Positions 1-7,896 of a DNA stretch of 62,103 bases are shown piece after piece. The stretch is from an uncultured Lacinutrix sp. (GTDB taxonomy: Bacteria; Bacteroidota; Bacteroidia; Flavobacteriales; Flavobacteriaceae). The translations under genes were made by a program, and so were the position numbers. The notes beneath the pieces were generated by a model. The model saw only the letters and a program-made list of their open reading frames with translations, searched no databases and was not told where the DNA came from. The stretch covers positions 1-62,103 of the forward strand of contig NZ_CANMRQ010000020.1 of assembly GCF_947500325.1 (NCBI RefSeq), given 5' to 3'. The stretch's first letter is position 1; each line of letters starts with the position of its first letter.

Positions 1-2
1 AG

Positions 3-137
3 AATGATAACTCCATCATTCCAGCGCACTCCTCCGAAAAAATTGTCCTATCGAAATGGACTATTGCATACAACAATGTTATAATAGCAATTGCTATTAC
101 ATCTCATATAAAAGTAAAAAAATATAAATTAAAATAA
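3..137 (+). CDS. Possible 3' end of a gene cut by the window edge
   Basis: An open frame enters from the left edge without a start codon and ends at TAA 135-137 after 44 codons. The translation ends in alternating hydrophobic and polar residues (WTIAYNNVIIAIAITS) followed by a Lys-rich tail, which looks more like protein than random AT-rich sequence. No family is recognised. It could equally be chance or the end of a decayed gene. Sequence left of the window would decide. Confidence 0.25.
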   Translation, partial: NDNSIIPAHSSEKIVLSKWTIAYNNVIIAIAITSHIKVKKYKLK

Positions 138-193
138 GAGTTTAGTTGTACAGAATTATTAACAAATAACAGTAGGTATGGAAATAAGAGATG

Positions 194-216
194 AAAAAAG
201 CGAACCTTAGTTCGCT
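194..216 (-). terminator. Rho-independent terminator after the GG peptide
   Basis: On the minus strand a perfect 7-bp stem (AGCGAAC, 199-205 with 210-216) and a 4-nt loop are followed directly by six T. It lies 17 nt beyond the stop of the minus-strand 34-codon frame at 233-337, so it supports a short transcript ending there. Confidence 0.75.
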
Positions 217-232
217 AATGAATAAAAATTGA

Positions 233-337
233 TTATTTGGCGTTATCTGGAGGAATACCTTCACTGTTTGCATGATCTCTACCTCCATAAATTACTTGAG
301 TATTTAAGATCCTGTATTTTTTTAATTTTTCTAACAT
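233..337 (-). CDS. Candidate double-glycine leader micropeptide (34 aa)
   Basis: ATG at 337-335, stop TAA at 235-233. The first 19 residues read MLEKLKKYRILNTQVIYGG, a short charged/amphipathic helix ending in Gly-Gly. The remaining 15 residues (RDHANSEGIPPDNAK) are polar and contain Gly and Pro. This resembles the GG-leader precursor peptides of Bacteroidetes that are cleaved and exported by C39-peptidase ABC transporters, although the leader is short. A clean intrinsic terminator follows 17 nt after the stop. Upstream there is only a weak -7 element (TAACTTTA, about 20 nt before the ATG). No C39 transporter or modification enzyme lies in the window. The function is unknown and the GG assignment is inference. 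Confidence 0.5.
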   Translation of the reverse strand: MLEKLKKYRILNTQVIYGGRDHANSEGIPPDNAK

Positions 338-430
338 AATAAATGAGTTTAAAGTTAATAATGATACAATCTAATAAAATAAAAATTAACCATTTTAACA
401 GTAGTATGTCTGAAAACTTAAAAATAGTGG

Positions 431-565
431 TCAATATGAACCATCAATTATTTTCTCACGCTTCTTTATAGTTAATTGAAGTTGATTCATAAGGTATTCT
501 TTATGCTTGCATTTCTCAGCAATTTTTTTATAGCCAACTACGTATCGGTCAAAATAGGATGTCGC
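431..565 (-). pseudogene. Short coding-like remnant, no start, unknown family
   Basis: Between stops at 566-568 and 431-433 the minus strand encodes 44 residues rich in Lys, Tyr and Glu (for example GYKKIAEKCKHKEYL near the middle). They look like the C-terminal tail of a protein rather than random translation. An internal ATG at 490-488 would leave only 19 residues. Further short coding-like stretches in other frames lie at 590-660, separated by stops and two hairpins. I read this as decayed gene debris. The plus-strand frame over the same DNA (476-667) is taken to be its shadow. Confidence 0.25.
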
Positions 566-567
566 TT

Positions 568-629
568 ATTCTGTAATTTCTTTTTTACAGAATGTTTAAT
601 GTTCGTCTGTTTTTTATCAGACGTTAAAC
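568..629. repeat. Two adjacent inverted repeats (hairpins)
   Basis: First hairpin: a perfect 9-bp stem ATTCTGTAA / TTACAGAAT (568-576 with 585-593), loop 8 nt. Second hairpin: GTTTAA (594-599) with TTAAAC (624-629), a 4-nt bulge, and CGTCTG (604-609) with CAGACG (618-623). They sit back to back, 50 nt beyond the stop of the minus-strand lipoprotein gene, and may act as its terminator or protect the 3' end. No directly adjoining T run is present on either strand. Confidence 0.55.
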
Positions 630-676
630 GAAATTCGACTATTTTTTTGCAAAGTCAAGTCTTATAAATATTTGTT

Positions 677-1381
677 TTATGAACCACTACCACTTTTAAA
701 ATCTTCGAATACTTTTTTGCTGAAATAATATATTTCTCCCCAATCTAATCCTTTAGGAGTGTGTATACCATAACCATCAGCATAAGAAGATGCTTTTAAT
801 AGTTCTGTTTCCCATTCGCTAAATTGATATTCCCATACATCATTTCTATATTCTAATCCATTTACACCATAACTTGGTGAGTATATTGAAAATACGTGAT
901 TTTGATTTCTATCATAAAAATTTAGTTGTACTGCTCCAGTAAAGCCTTGATACCTATTTGAACTAGTCGTTATTGTTGCTCTTAAACTACCATCATGTCT
1001 AATAACAAAATTACCATGACACCTAAATGACTTTCCACTTATTCTGTTTCCTGGTGTTTTAAAATTATACATGATTGATGAGCTTAAATCACTGGTAATT
1101 GCATTTTCAGATAAATAGAAAATATTAGAAGATTCTTTTATTGAATTGTCTTCAATAGAATTTTTATCATAATTGTATTCTTTATTATTTTCAATCTTTA
1201 ATATTGGGTTTTTATAAAACCCTTCATTTAAGTCTGATAGAAAATGTGCCGTATTTTTTGTTACTTGATTTTTTTTTGCACTTGCTTCTATTCCATTAGG
1301 AATACTCATTTTTTTGTTCTCATTATTAGCGCAAGAGATTAGTAATACTAATGCAAGAAATAGTTTAAATAAATTTTTCAT
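677..1381 (-). CDS. Lipoprotein of unknown function (234 aa)
   Basis: The N-terminus has a short basic stretch, a hydrophobic core and a lipobox (LISC, Cys17), so the mature protein is predicted to be lipid-anchored in the envelope. Residues 18-95 are Asn/Lys/Ser-rich and probably disordered. Residues 100-225 look like a compact beta-rich domain with many Tyr, Phe, Trp and Gly (SFRCHGNFVIRHDG, GFTGAVQLNFYD, WEYQFSEWE). It ends in a small-residue tail, SGSGS. No family is recognised. It is a single gene with its own consensus-like promoter at 1405-1435 and paired hairpins downstream. Confidence 0.75.
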   Translation of the reverse strand: MKNLFKLFLALVLLISCANNENKKMSIPNGIEASAKKNQVTKNTAHFLSDLNEGFYKNPILKIENNKEYNYDKNSIEDNSIKESSNIFYLSENAITSDLSSSIMYNFKTPGNRISGKSFRCHGNFVIRHDGSLRATITTSSNRYQGFTGAVQLNFYDRNQNHVFSIYSPSYGVNGLEYRNDVWEYQFSEWETELLKASSYADGYGIHTPKGLDWGEIYYFSKKVFEDFKSGSGS

Positions 1382-1404
1382 AATTGTATGTTGTTTTAGT
1401 TAAT

Positions 1405-1435
1405 CAAATTTACTTTTTGAAAATCCCTATACAAT
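1405..1435 (-). promoter_or_regulatory. Bacteroidetes-type promoter for the 677-1381 lipoprotein
   Basis: Minus strand: ATTG (1435-1432), a 19-nt spacer, then TAAATTTG (1412-1405). This matches the Bacteroidetes sigma factor consensus TTTG-N19-TAnnTTTG with one mismatch in the -33 box. The predicted start of transcription is near 1398, about 17 nt before the start codon. Confidence 0.65.
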
Positions 1436-1601
1436 ACCTAGTAAAGGGTATTATAGAATGTATTGATAGATGATTTTCTAATGAAAAACGTTTCAATAAT
1501 AAAATAATTTTAGAGCTATTACTATTGCAGTACGCTAAACAAAGTTTTACTATTTTTATTACAAAGTCTAGTATCTTCAATGGCATCGTGTAAATTAGTA
1601 C

Positions 1602-1609
1602 TACCTTTG
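1602..1609 (+). promoter_or_regulatory. -7 promoter element for rhlE
   Basis: TACCTTTG matches TAnnTTTG exactly. The expected -33 position 19 nt upstream holds AATG, a weak match. Transcription would start near 1616, leaving a leader of about 50 nt that contains the hairpin at 1635-1669. Confidence 0.55.
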
Positions 1610-1634
1610 CATTTCATTAAAAGAGGTAGCCTAA

Positions 1635-1669
1635 ATAAATAGTGTTTATCTCAAGGAAATACTATTTAT
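1635..1669 (+). promoter_or_regulatory. Hairpin burying the rhlE start codon
   Basis: Positions 1635-1647 pair with 1657-1669 in a 13-bp stem containing one G-U. The loop of nine nt (1648-1656) ends in AAGG, the only Shine-Dalgarno-like sequence. The A and U of the rhlE AUG (1668-1670) are the last paired bases. The stem is almost entirely A-U, so it should melt with modest warming or helicase action. That suggests translational control, for example an RNA thermometer or autoregulation by RhlE. The pairing is seen directly; the role is inference. Confidence 0.55.
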
Positions 1670-2972
1670 GTCATTTAAATTATTAGGCTTGTCTGAGCCT
1701 TTACTAAAAGCAATTAGTAAAAAAGGATACGAAACACCATCACCTATACAAGCAAAAGCAATTCCACCAGTTTTAGATGGCTACGATGTGTTAGCTTCTG
1801 CACAAACTGGAACAGGGAAAACCGCAGGGTTTACCTTGCCAATGTTACATATACTATCTGAAACAAAAAAAGAGAAATTTAGACCTATTCGCGCTTTGGT
1901 ATTAACACCAACTCGTGAATTAGCGGCTCAAGTATATGCAAATGTTAGAGAATATAGTGAGTTTTTAAATATAAGAAGTGCAGTGATTTTTGGAGGTGTA
2001 AACCAAAAACCACAAGCGGCAAATATTAGAAAAGGAGTAGATGTTTTGGTAGCAACTCCTGGACGATTATTAGACTTACAAAGTCAAGGTTTATTATCGC
2101 TTAAACGTGTAGAGATATTTGTTTTAGATGAAGCAGACCGTATGTTGGATATGGGTTTTTTACGTGATATAGAACGTGTCATGAAATTAATGCCAGATAA
2201 AAGGCAAAACTTAATGTTTTCGGCAACGTTTTCTAAGGATATAAAAAAGTTAGCCTTTAATATTTTAAAGAATCCTGTACAAGTTGAAGCAACTCCAGAA
2301 AATACTGCTGTTGAGGCTATTTCTCAAAAAGTATATCGTGTTGCTAAGGGCTTAAAAACAGGATTAGTTATTAAACTTATTTCTGAAGGTAATTGGCAAC
2401 AAGTACTAGTGTTTACAAGAACAAAACATGGTGCTAATAAACTAACTAAAAAAATGATTAGTGCTGGTATTACTGCAGCTGCTATTCATGGTAATAAAAG
2501 CCAAGGCGCAAGAACTAAAGCTTTAAAAGGGTTTAAAGATGGTAGCATTCGTGTAATGGTTGCAACAGATATTGCTGCTAGAGGATTAGATATTCCATTA
2601 TTACCACATGTTATAAACTATGAGATACCCAATATCTCTGAAGATTATGTTCATCGTATTGGAAGAACTGGTAGAGCAGGAGCAAAAGGAGAAGCTATTT
2701 CATTAGTATCTGCAGATGAGACCGTTTATTTAAAAGCTATTCAAAAACTAATTGGGGAGAAATTACCAGTTGAGATTATAGAAGGTTTTGAGCCAGATCC
2801 TAATGCGTCTACCGAGCCTATAAAACCAGGTCAAGGAAGAAATAATCGCCGTGGGCAATCTCAAAATAGAAAGCCTAAAACTGATAGGAAAAAAGCAGAT
2901 GGTAATTCTAGCAGAAGTAATAATAGAAACAAAAGTCGTTCGCGAAATAGAAATAGACGGTCTAATAACTAG
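1668..2972 (+). CDS. rhlE: DEAD-box ATP-dependent RNA helicase RhlE
   Basis: This is a 434-residue cytoplasmic RNA helicase that uses ATP to unwind short RNA duplexes, with roles in ribosome assembly and RNA turnover. All helicase motifs are present in order: Q motif (TPSPIQ, about 24-29), AQTGTGKT (about 45-52), PTRELA, TPGR, DEAD (about 154), [22 protein letters not shown] and [10 protein letters not shown]. The sequence around [27 protein letters not shown] and [12 protein letters not shown] follows E. coli RhlE closely. After residue 385 comes a tail rich in Arg, Asn and Lys, typical of RNA-binding extensions in this group. It heads a likely operon with the two small genes that follow (gaps of 8 and 2 nt). 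Confidence 0.95.
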   Translation: MSFKLLGLSEPLLKAISKKGYETPSPIQAKAIPPVLDGYDVLASAQTGTGKTAGFTLPMLHILSETKKEKFRPIRALVLTPTRELAAQVYANVREYSEFLNIRSAVIFGGVNQKPQAANIRKGVDVLVATPGRLLDLQSQGLLSLKRVEIFVLDEADRMLDMGFLRDIERVMKLMPDKRQNLMFSATFSKDIKKLAFNILKNPVQVEATPENTAVEAISQKVYRVAKGLKTGLVIKLISEGNWQQVLVFTRTKHGANKLTKKMISAGITAAAIHGNKSQGARTKALKGFKDGSIRVMVATDIAARGLDIPLLPHVINYEIPNISEDYVHRIGRTGRAGAKGEAISLVSADETVYLKAIQKLIGEKLPVEIIEGFEPDPNASTEPIKPGQGRNNRRGQSQNRKPKTDRKKADGNSSRSNNRNKSRSRNRNRRSNN

Positions 2973-2980
2973 CATTAAAA

Positions 2981-3190
2981 ATGACACCTAGTTTAAGAGA
3001 TAAAATTATAGCAGTTTGCAATAAAAAAATAGCTCAAAAAGGAGATGCAGTTGGTATTTCATTTTACGCTTTTTTTAAGAATAAAAATGATAATCCAGAG
3101 TTGTTAATGGAAGCTGCTACATGGTGGATTAAAACACATCAATTAGATCATTTTGAAAAAGCAGTGAAAATTAAAAAAATGATTGAATAA
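2981..3190 (+). CDS. Small conserved protein, probably DUF6500 family (69 aa)
   Basis: A 69-residue cytoplasmic protein with no signal peptide or membrane segment. It has an N-terminal helix ([13 protein letters not shown]), a central aromatic stretch (GISFYAFF) and a Trp-rich stretch ([17 protein letters not shown]). I recognise the pattern as a small conserved protein family usually annotated DUF6500. The biochemical role is unknown. It starts 8 nt after rhlE and ends 2 nt before the VF530-type gene, so the three are very likely co-transcribed. Confidence 0.75.
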   Translation: MTPSLRDKIIAVCNKKIAQKGDAVGISFYAFFKNKNDNPELLMEAATWWIKTHQLDHFEKAVKIKKMIE

Positions 3191-3192
3191 TT

Positions 3193-3417
3193 ATGTCACA
3201 ACCTAATAATCCTCTTCATGGTATTAAGCTAGAGCAAATTATTAGCGATTTGCAAGCACATTATGGTTGGGAGTATATGGGCTACAAAATAAATATTCGT
3301 TGCTTTACTCAAGATCCTTCTGTAAAGTCTAGTTTAAAGTTTTTACGTAGAACGCCTTGGGCTCGTACTAAGGTTGAAAATATGTATTTAGAATATTTAA
3401 AGAAAAATGTAAAGTAG
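3193..3417 (+). CDS. VF530-family (DUF2132) small DNA-binding-type protein
   Basis: The 74-residue sequence carries the family signature: [12 protein letters not shown], a central [16 protein letters not shown], and the C-terminal helix [20 protein letters not shown]. The family has a small alpha-helical fold and is described as DNA-binding on structural grounds, with no established cellular role. It is the last gene of the rhlE operon and ends one nt before the stop of the convergent gene at 3419, with no obvious terminator between them. Confidence 0.85.
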   Translation: MSQPNNPLHGIKLEQIISDLQAHYGWEYMGYKINIRCFTQDPSVKSSLKFLRRTPWARTKVENMYLEYLKKNVK

Positions 3418-3418
3418 G

Positions 3419-4678
3419 TTATTGCTTTTCAAATATTGGTTTACTTGCTTTTGAATTAGAGATTAAAATGGCATAATCTATAAATTCTGTTGTAGACATC
3501 CCCTTAACAGCATTACTGTTTGATGCTTCATCTTCCATAATAACATCAATTAAATCTGGGAAACCATCAGAATATGGTGTGTTTTTTGAGTTTAATTTAA
3601 ACAAAGTTATAGACGATAGTTTTGAAGCTTTTAAATTATCGATGCCTCTAAAATATTCTTTTTCATAATCGCCAATGCCAAAACCTCCTTCGGTTGTATA
3701 ATTTTTGTAATGTCCTTCATTATCATATAATTCATCCCATAGTACTCGGCTTTTTGTTAAGTATCCAATTATAGAAATGACATCTTCTCTTTTATATATA
3801 TTATTTTCAATAAGTAATGTGAAAAAATAAGGATAATCATCTTTCCCTTCTCGAGATTTTTCAATATGTGAAAACCCAAATCTCAAAAATTGAGCGTTGT
3901 TTTTAAAATCATATAAATCGTTTAATGAGATATAATTGTTATAAATGGTTGGCTCTCTTTTTCTGCTAAAATCTGTAAAAGTGACTTTTATATTATTTAT
4001 TAAATGATCTATAATTGTCTTATTCTCATCTAAAATTATATAGTTCTTTGCGTTTTTTTCATAGTCATTAACAAAAGCCTTAAGTGTTTTTTTAGAATAA
4101 CTTTCATACCTAATTGAGTAATCTGTTGTGTCTAACTCTATTATTTGTTTTAAACTATTTAGAGGAGATTTAAATTTGTCTTTACTCTCTACAAGCTCTA
4201 AAAGATGTTTAATAGTGTATTTGTAGGTTACTAATAAATCAATACCAACAACTTTAAGTTTGTTAGCTTCTTTTAATGTATCGTTTAGAGCTTTTAAGGT
4301 TTTCCATTTATTAAATGTTTCTATAGTTCTTTCTTGAGGTACTCTTGTACCGCTATGTATGACTAAATCTTTTAATAATGTAGTGTCTCCAGTTTTAAGA
4401 AATTTATTGAAATAATGCCCAAGACTAAAATCGGTTTCTGGTAAATAGTATTTTATAATACCATCTTTTGTTAAAGATTTTAAAAGTTTATGCTCTACGA
4501 TTTCTGTTTTAACACTACCATGATAAGCTCCAAAACCAATAATTTTAAAGTTTTTTTCTGGGAAATTAAAATTTGAAGATTCTAAATTAAATCTATTTTT
4601 AGTTAAATAGTCTTTTTTTGATTGTGCTGAAAGAAGACATGATAAAAGGAAAACTGAAATAAAAAATATGTTTTTCAT
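3419..4678 (-). CDS. Secreted erythromycin-esterase-like protein, divergent
   Basis: 419 residues with a signal peptide (about 1-19, cleaved after SAQ). The first part fits the erythromycin esterase/ChaN-like fold: IIGFGAYHGS aligns with the family motif GExxHG, followed by LPETDFSLGHYFNKFL and a stretch with W and N typical of the region after the active site. The histidine is kept, but the glutamate of GExxHG appears replaced by Gly, so esterase chemistry as in EreA is doubtful. The remainder (about 200-419) is not recognised. Resistance to macrolides should not be inferred. It is convergent with the rhlE operon and lies downstream of the alkD-like gene with a 47-nt gap. Confidence 0.55.
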   Translation of the reverse strand: MKNIFFISVFLLSCLLSAQSKKDYLTKNRFNLESSNFNFPEKNFKIIGFGAYHGSVKTEIVEHKLLKSLTKDGIIKYYLPETDFSLGHYFNKFLKTGDTTLLKDLVIHSGTRVPQERTIETFNKWKTLKALNDTLKEANKLKVVGIDLLVTYKYTIKHLLELVESKDKFKSPLNSLKQIIELDTTDYSIRYESYSKKTLKAFVNDYEKNAKNYIILDENKTIIDHLINNIKVTFTDFSRKREPTIYNNYISLNDLYDFKNNAQFLRFGFSHIEKSREGKDDYPYFFTLLIENNIYKREDVISIIGYLTKSRVLWDELYDNEGHYKNYTTEGGFGIGDYEKEYFRGIDNLKASKLSSITLFKLNSKNTPYSDGFPDLIDVIMEDEASNSNAVKGMSTTEFIDYAILISNSKASKPIFEKQ

Positions 4679-4725
4679 AATTGGTTTTTTTTAAAGACAT
4701 AACCAAAAATAAATTGTTACAGTTT

Positions 4726-5394
4726 TCATTTAATTAATCTCAAAGCTTCTTTTTTACTTAAGTTGTTTAATGCAGTATTTTCTACAAAATCTAAAACCCA
4801 TTTGGGGTTTGTACGACTATATTCTCTTAAAATCCAACCTATAGCTTTATTAATGAAAAATTCTTTAGAGCCTAATAACTTGTTAATAGTATAGGTTAAT
4901 AATTCTGTATTTATAGCCTCTTTGTATTTAAGTTGAAATAGTATTGCAGCGCGTTGTAACCAAATATTTTTAGATTTTAACCACTTATCTACGTATGCTT
5001 TTTGTAATTTTGGAAAAGCTTTAAAATAAGCTCCCATTAGTTTATTAGCAATAAAATCTACTGTATCCCACCAAGACTTATTAATCACCATATATTCAAA
5101 TAGAGCGATATCGTTTTGTTCTATTTTTTTTACATATTTAAAAGATAGTTCTTGTGCAAAGTATTGAAACTCGCGTTGTGGTTTTTTCCAAAGTGTTTTA
5201 ATAATAGATTCTAACTCAGTTTTTGGAGGTAGAAATTGAGAAACTAAAAATGGCTTTTGAATACTACGTCTGTCATTGGTTTTTATACCATAACATTTAA
5301 ACTGGTTACGTAAATAAGCTTCCTGTTGTAATGCAATTTCAGGGTTTGCATTTTTATTAAATTCAGTTTCTAAAGTCTCTATAAAACTAGTCAT
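4726..5394 (-). CDS. AlkD-like DNA alkylation repair protein (HEAT-like repeats)
   Basis: 222 residues made of paired helices, as in the AlkC/AlkD DNA glycosylase family that removes bulky or cationic alkylated bases. Visible landmarks are the N-terminal YLRNQFKCYGIKTNDRR, FQYFAQELSFKY, the family motif around SWWDTVDFIANKLMG (about 105-120, with the conserved Asp after Trp), WLQRAAILFQLKY and FFINKAIGWILREYS. It is cytoplasmic. The gene starts 6 nt after the trmL stop and is probably translated from the same mRNA. Confidence 0.88.
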   Translation of the reverse strand: MTSFIETLETEFNKNANPEIALQQEAYLRNQFKCYGIKTNDRRSIQKPFLVSQFLPPKTELESIIKTLWKKPQREFQYFAQELSFKYVKKIEQNDIALFEYMVINKSWWDTVDFIANKLMGAYFKAFPKLQKAYVDKWLKSKNIWLQRAAILFQLKYKEAINTELLTYTINKLLGSKEFFINKAIGWILREYSRTNPKWVLDFVENTALNNLSKKEALRLIK

Positions 5395-5400
5395 TATAAA

Positions 5401-5853
5401 TTAGTGTAATTGCCTCAAGCCTTCATAAACAATAATACTTACTGCATTGGCTAAATTTAGACTACGAACATGTTCGCTATATAATGGAATTTTGAATAAT
5501 TTGTCTATATGGTTTTCTGTAATAGATTTTGGTAACCCAACAGACTCTTTTCCAAAAACTAAAAAGAGATTGTCTTCATAGTCTATATCCCAATGGTCTT
5601 TAGTGCCATGACTAGATAAAAACACCATTTTTGAATCTTTGTTTTTGGCAAAAAAATCATCGATACTATCATAGTAATGTAAGTTGAGGTGCTGCCAATA
5701 ATCTAAACCAGCACGTTTTAAGCGCGAGTCGCTTATTTCGAAGCCAAAAGGTTTTACTAAATGTAAGTTTGAACCAGAGGCTAAAGCCAAACGGCCAATA
5801 TTTCCTGTATTATTTGGAATTTCTGGCTCTATTAAAACAATATTTAAAGGCAT
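5401..5853 (-). CDS. trmL: tRNA (cytidine(34)-2'-O)-methyltransferase TrmL
   Basis: A 150-residue SPOUT methyltransferase that methylates the wobble ribose of certain leucine tRNAs using S-adenosylmethionine. The family start NIVLIEPEIPNNTGNIGRLA is present (about 4-23). The knot region carries VFGKESVGLP (about 97-106) and the C-terminal SLNLANAVSIIVYEGLRQ, matching YibK/TrmL over the usual length of about 150-155 residues. It lies between the GH8 gene (6-nt gap) and the alkD-like gene on the minus strand. Confidence 0.93.
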   Translation of the reverse strand: MPLNIVLIEPEIPNNTGNIGRLALASGSNLHLVKPFGFEISDSRLKRAGLDYWQHLNLHYYDSIDDFFAKNKDSKMVFLSSHGTKDHWDIDYEDNLFLVFGKESVGLPKSITENHIDKLFKIPLYSEHVRSLNLANAVSIIVYEGLRQLH

Positions 5854-5859
5854 ATAATA

Positions 5860-7065
5860 TTAATCTTTATAAAAGTCTTCTGGCATTGTAAAGAGACCAG
5901 ATTGACCTATTAGTGTAATTACTTTTAAAGTTTCATTAAAATAATTATCGTTGTCTATTTTTAAGTTTTCAGAATAAATAGCATTAACAAGGTCTTGATT
6001 TTTAGTATTAGAAGCTAGTATTCCAAATCCAAAACAACCTATAAAAGTACTAGTGTGTCTCTCGCTAAAAACATCGCCATTTAATTTGTAACCATCTTTA
6101 ATGTTTGTTACACCAACCTTATCAACGAAACCTGCTATTGTATTACAATATTTATAGGCACGTTCGTCTCCAGTCCATAAATAATCCATGCTAATACGCC
6201 ATGGTGTTCTAATAGCATCATAAAAAAATGTTTTGCCATGATTTTTTGCCCATTCTACTTTTTCTCCAGGAGTTTCGCCATTGGCTTTACACCAATCTGG
6301 AACTAAACCAGTATCTTGATTCATAGATTTAAAAAGTGTAATGTAACATTCATCTGCAACTTTAATCCAACCATTATTGCCAGTTACTTTTGCAAATAAT
6401 TTAAAGTATCCAGGTGCAAAATAAGAAGGATTAGTTACATCGTAATCTCTGCCATTTTCATCTTTCCAATCATCTCCAGCTTTTAAGATATAAGTGTCTT
6501 TTCTTACCATTGTTTTATACATGGCATTAATAACTCTAATAGCTTCTTTTTTATAACCTTTGCTTTTATTTATTTTAGAATGCGCAACCAAGAGAGCAAA
6601 CGCTACATCTTCATCTGCATCAGTAGCAGCATTTTCTCCTACTACGGTTCCGTTTTCGTCAATTTTCCAATGCATTAAGCCATTGCTATCAAGATAATTT
6701 TGATAGTATAATAATAGATCATCAAATAAAGCTTCGTCTTTCATATAGACAGATGCTAATAAACCATAAGCAATACCTTCAGATACGGTGTGTTTTCTAT
6801 CATCAAATAAAACGCGCTTACCTACAGGGCAACCATTAGAAGTAATATATTTAGTTTTCCATTTAGAATAAAAGGTGTCTAAAGCTGTTAAGTTAATTTT
6901 CTCTGGTAACAGACCATAAGGGTAAGGCTGCGATTTTTTTACAGCTGTAGTTTCTATTGCTACTTTTTTTTCTTCTTCTTTACAGGAAGCAAAAAAAATA
7001 AAACTTATTAAAATGCAGATTAATAATTGCTTAGAGATGTTCGATTTCATAATTGCTAGTTTCAA
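5860..7065 (-). CDS. Glycoside hydrolase family 8 lipoprotein
   Basis: 401 residues. A lipoprotein signal ends in FFASC (Cys at about 28), so the enzyme is predicted to be anchored in the outer membrane or periplasm. The GH8 fold is shown by TVSEGIAYGLL (acid Glu, about 93-103), the family signature ATDADEDVAFALL (about 146-158), DYDVTNPSYFAPGYF, and FFYDAIRTPWRISMDYLW with conserved Arg and Asp. Family 8 includes endoglucanases, chitosanases, lichenases and exo-oligoxylanases. The sequence alone does not fix the substrate, although an oligosaccharide-cleaving role fits a stand-alone lipoprotein. It lies 61 nt after trpA; whether it belongs to the trp transcript is unclear. Confidence 0.88.
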   Translation of the reverse strand: MKLAIMKSNISKQLLICILISFIFFASCKEEEKKVAIETTAVKKSQPYPYGLLPEKINLTALDTFYSKWKTKYITSNGCPVGKRVLFDDRKHTVSEGIAYGLLASVYMKDEALFDDLLLYYQNYLDSNGLMHWKIDENGTVVGENAATDADEDVAFALLVAHSKINKSKGYKKEAIRVINAMYKTMVRKDTYILKAGDDWKDENGRDYDVTNPSYFAPGYFKLFAKVTGNNGWIKVADECYITLFKSMNQDTGLVPDWCKANGETPGEKVEWAKNHGKTFFYDAIRTPWRISMDYLWTGDERAYKYCNTIAGFVDKVGVTNIKDGYKLNGDVFSERHTSTFIGCFGFGILASNTKNQDLVNAIYSENLKIDNDNYFNETLKVITLIGQSGLFTMPEDFYKD

Positions 7066-7126
7066 TTAAAAAAATCTAAGTTATTTGTTTTAAGATTAAA
7101 ATGAAATTTTATTGGAGCTTAAAAGC

Positions 7127-7894
7127 TTATACCTTTAAAATATTATCAGTAAATGCATTAATAGTATCTATGTTTCCATTGGTTAAGTGTTTAATAAAAG
7201 CACTACCAATAATGGCGCCTTTAGCATATTCTGTGGCTTGAGTAAAGGTTGTATGATTATTAATACCAAAACCTACTATTTGTGGGTTCTTTAAATTCAT
7301 ACTTGCAATACGTTTAAAATAATCGGTTTGTTCTTTGCCAAAACCAGAGCTATTACCTGTAACACTAGCGCTACTTACCATATAAATAAAACCATTAGAA
7401 ATAGAATCTATAAAATTAATACGGTCTATACTTGTTTGCGGAGTGATTAAAAAAACGTTAATCAATCCATATTTTTCAAATATAGTTTTGTATTCTTGGT
7501 TGTATACGTCTACAGGTAAATCTGGAATAATTAATCCATCAATACCAATTTCTTGGCATGTTTTGCAAAATGCTTCAACGCCGTATTGTAACATTGGGTT
7601 AAAATAGCCCATGATTATTAATGGAATAGATACTGTTTTTCTTATGCCTTTTAATTGTTTGAAAAGCACATCTGTAGTCATTCCATTTTTAAGCGCTTGT
7701 GTAGAACTTGCTTGTATTGTAGGTCCATCTGCTAAAGGATCACTAAATGGTAACCCTATTTCAATCATATCTACACCACTTTTTTCAAGGTTTTGAATAA
7801 TCTTTACAGTATCATTTAAACTAGGGTAACCTGCTGAAAAATATATTGATAAAAGCTTTTTATCTTCTTGTAATTTTGTTTGTATGCGATTCAT
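7127..7894 (-). CDS. trpA: Tryptophan synthase alpha subunit
   Basis: 255 residues. It cleaves indole-3-glycerol phosphate to indole and glyceraldehyde-3-phosphate and passes indole to TrpB. The TIM-barrel landmarks are IYFSAGYPSL, MIEIGLPFSDPLADGPTIQ (catalytic Glu and Asp), IIMGYFNPMLQYG, GLIIPDLP, MVSSASVTGNSSGF and VGFGINN with phosphate-binding glycines. It is the last gene of trpEGDCFBA, 2 nt after trpB. No strong terminator is visible between it and the GH8 gene. Confidence 0.97.
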   Translation of the reverse strand: MNRIQTKLQEDKKLLSIYFSAGYPSLNDTVKIIQNLEKSGVDMIEIGLPFSDPLADGPTIQASSTQALKNGMTTDVLFKQLKGIRKTVSIPLIIMGYFNPMLQYGVEAFCKTCQEIGIDGLIIPDLPVDVYNQEYKTIFEKYGLINVFLITPQTSIDRINFIDSISNGFIYMVSSASVTGNSSGFGKEQTDYFKRIASMNLKNPQIVGFGINNHTTFTQATEYAKGAIIGSAFIKHLTNGNIDTINAFTDNILKV

Positions 7895-7896
7895 TA

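Noticed and set aside
1-21. GAATGAT/ATCATTC inverted repeat at the window edge as an insertion-sequence end
   Set aside because: A 7-bp stem alone with no transposase, matching distal end or target duplication in view.
476-667. Plus-strand 63-codon frame
   Set aside because: Most of it overlaps two hairpins and coding-like minus-strand debris. It has no promoter, and its Phe/Cys-rich product looks like an antisense translation.
7066-7126. Possible terminator between trpA and the GH8 gene
   Set aside because: Only a 5-bp AGCTT/AAGCT inverted repeat without a T run on the minus strand. It cannot be called a terminator.
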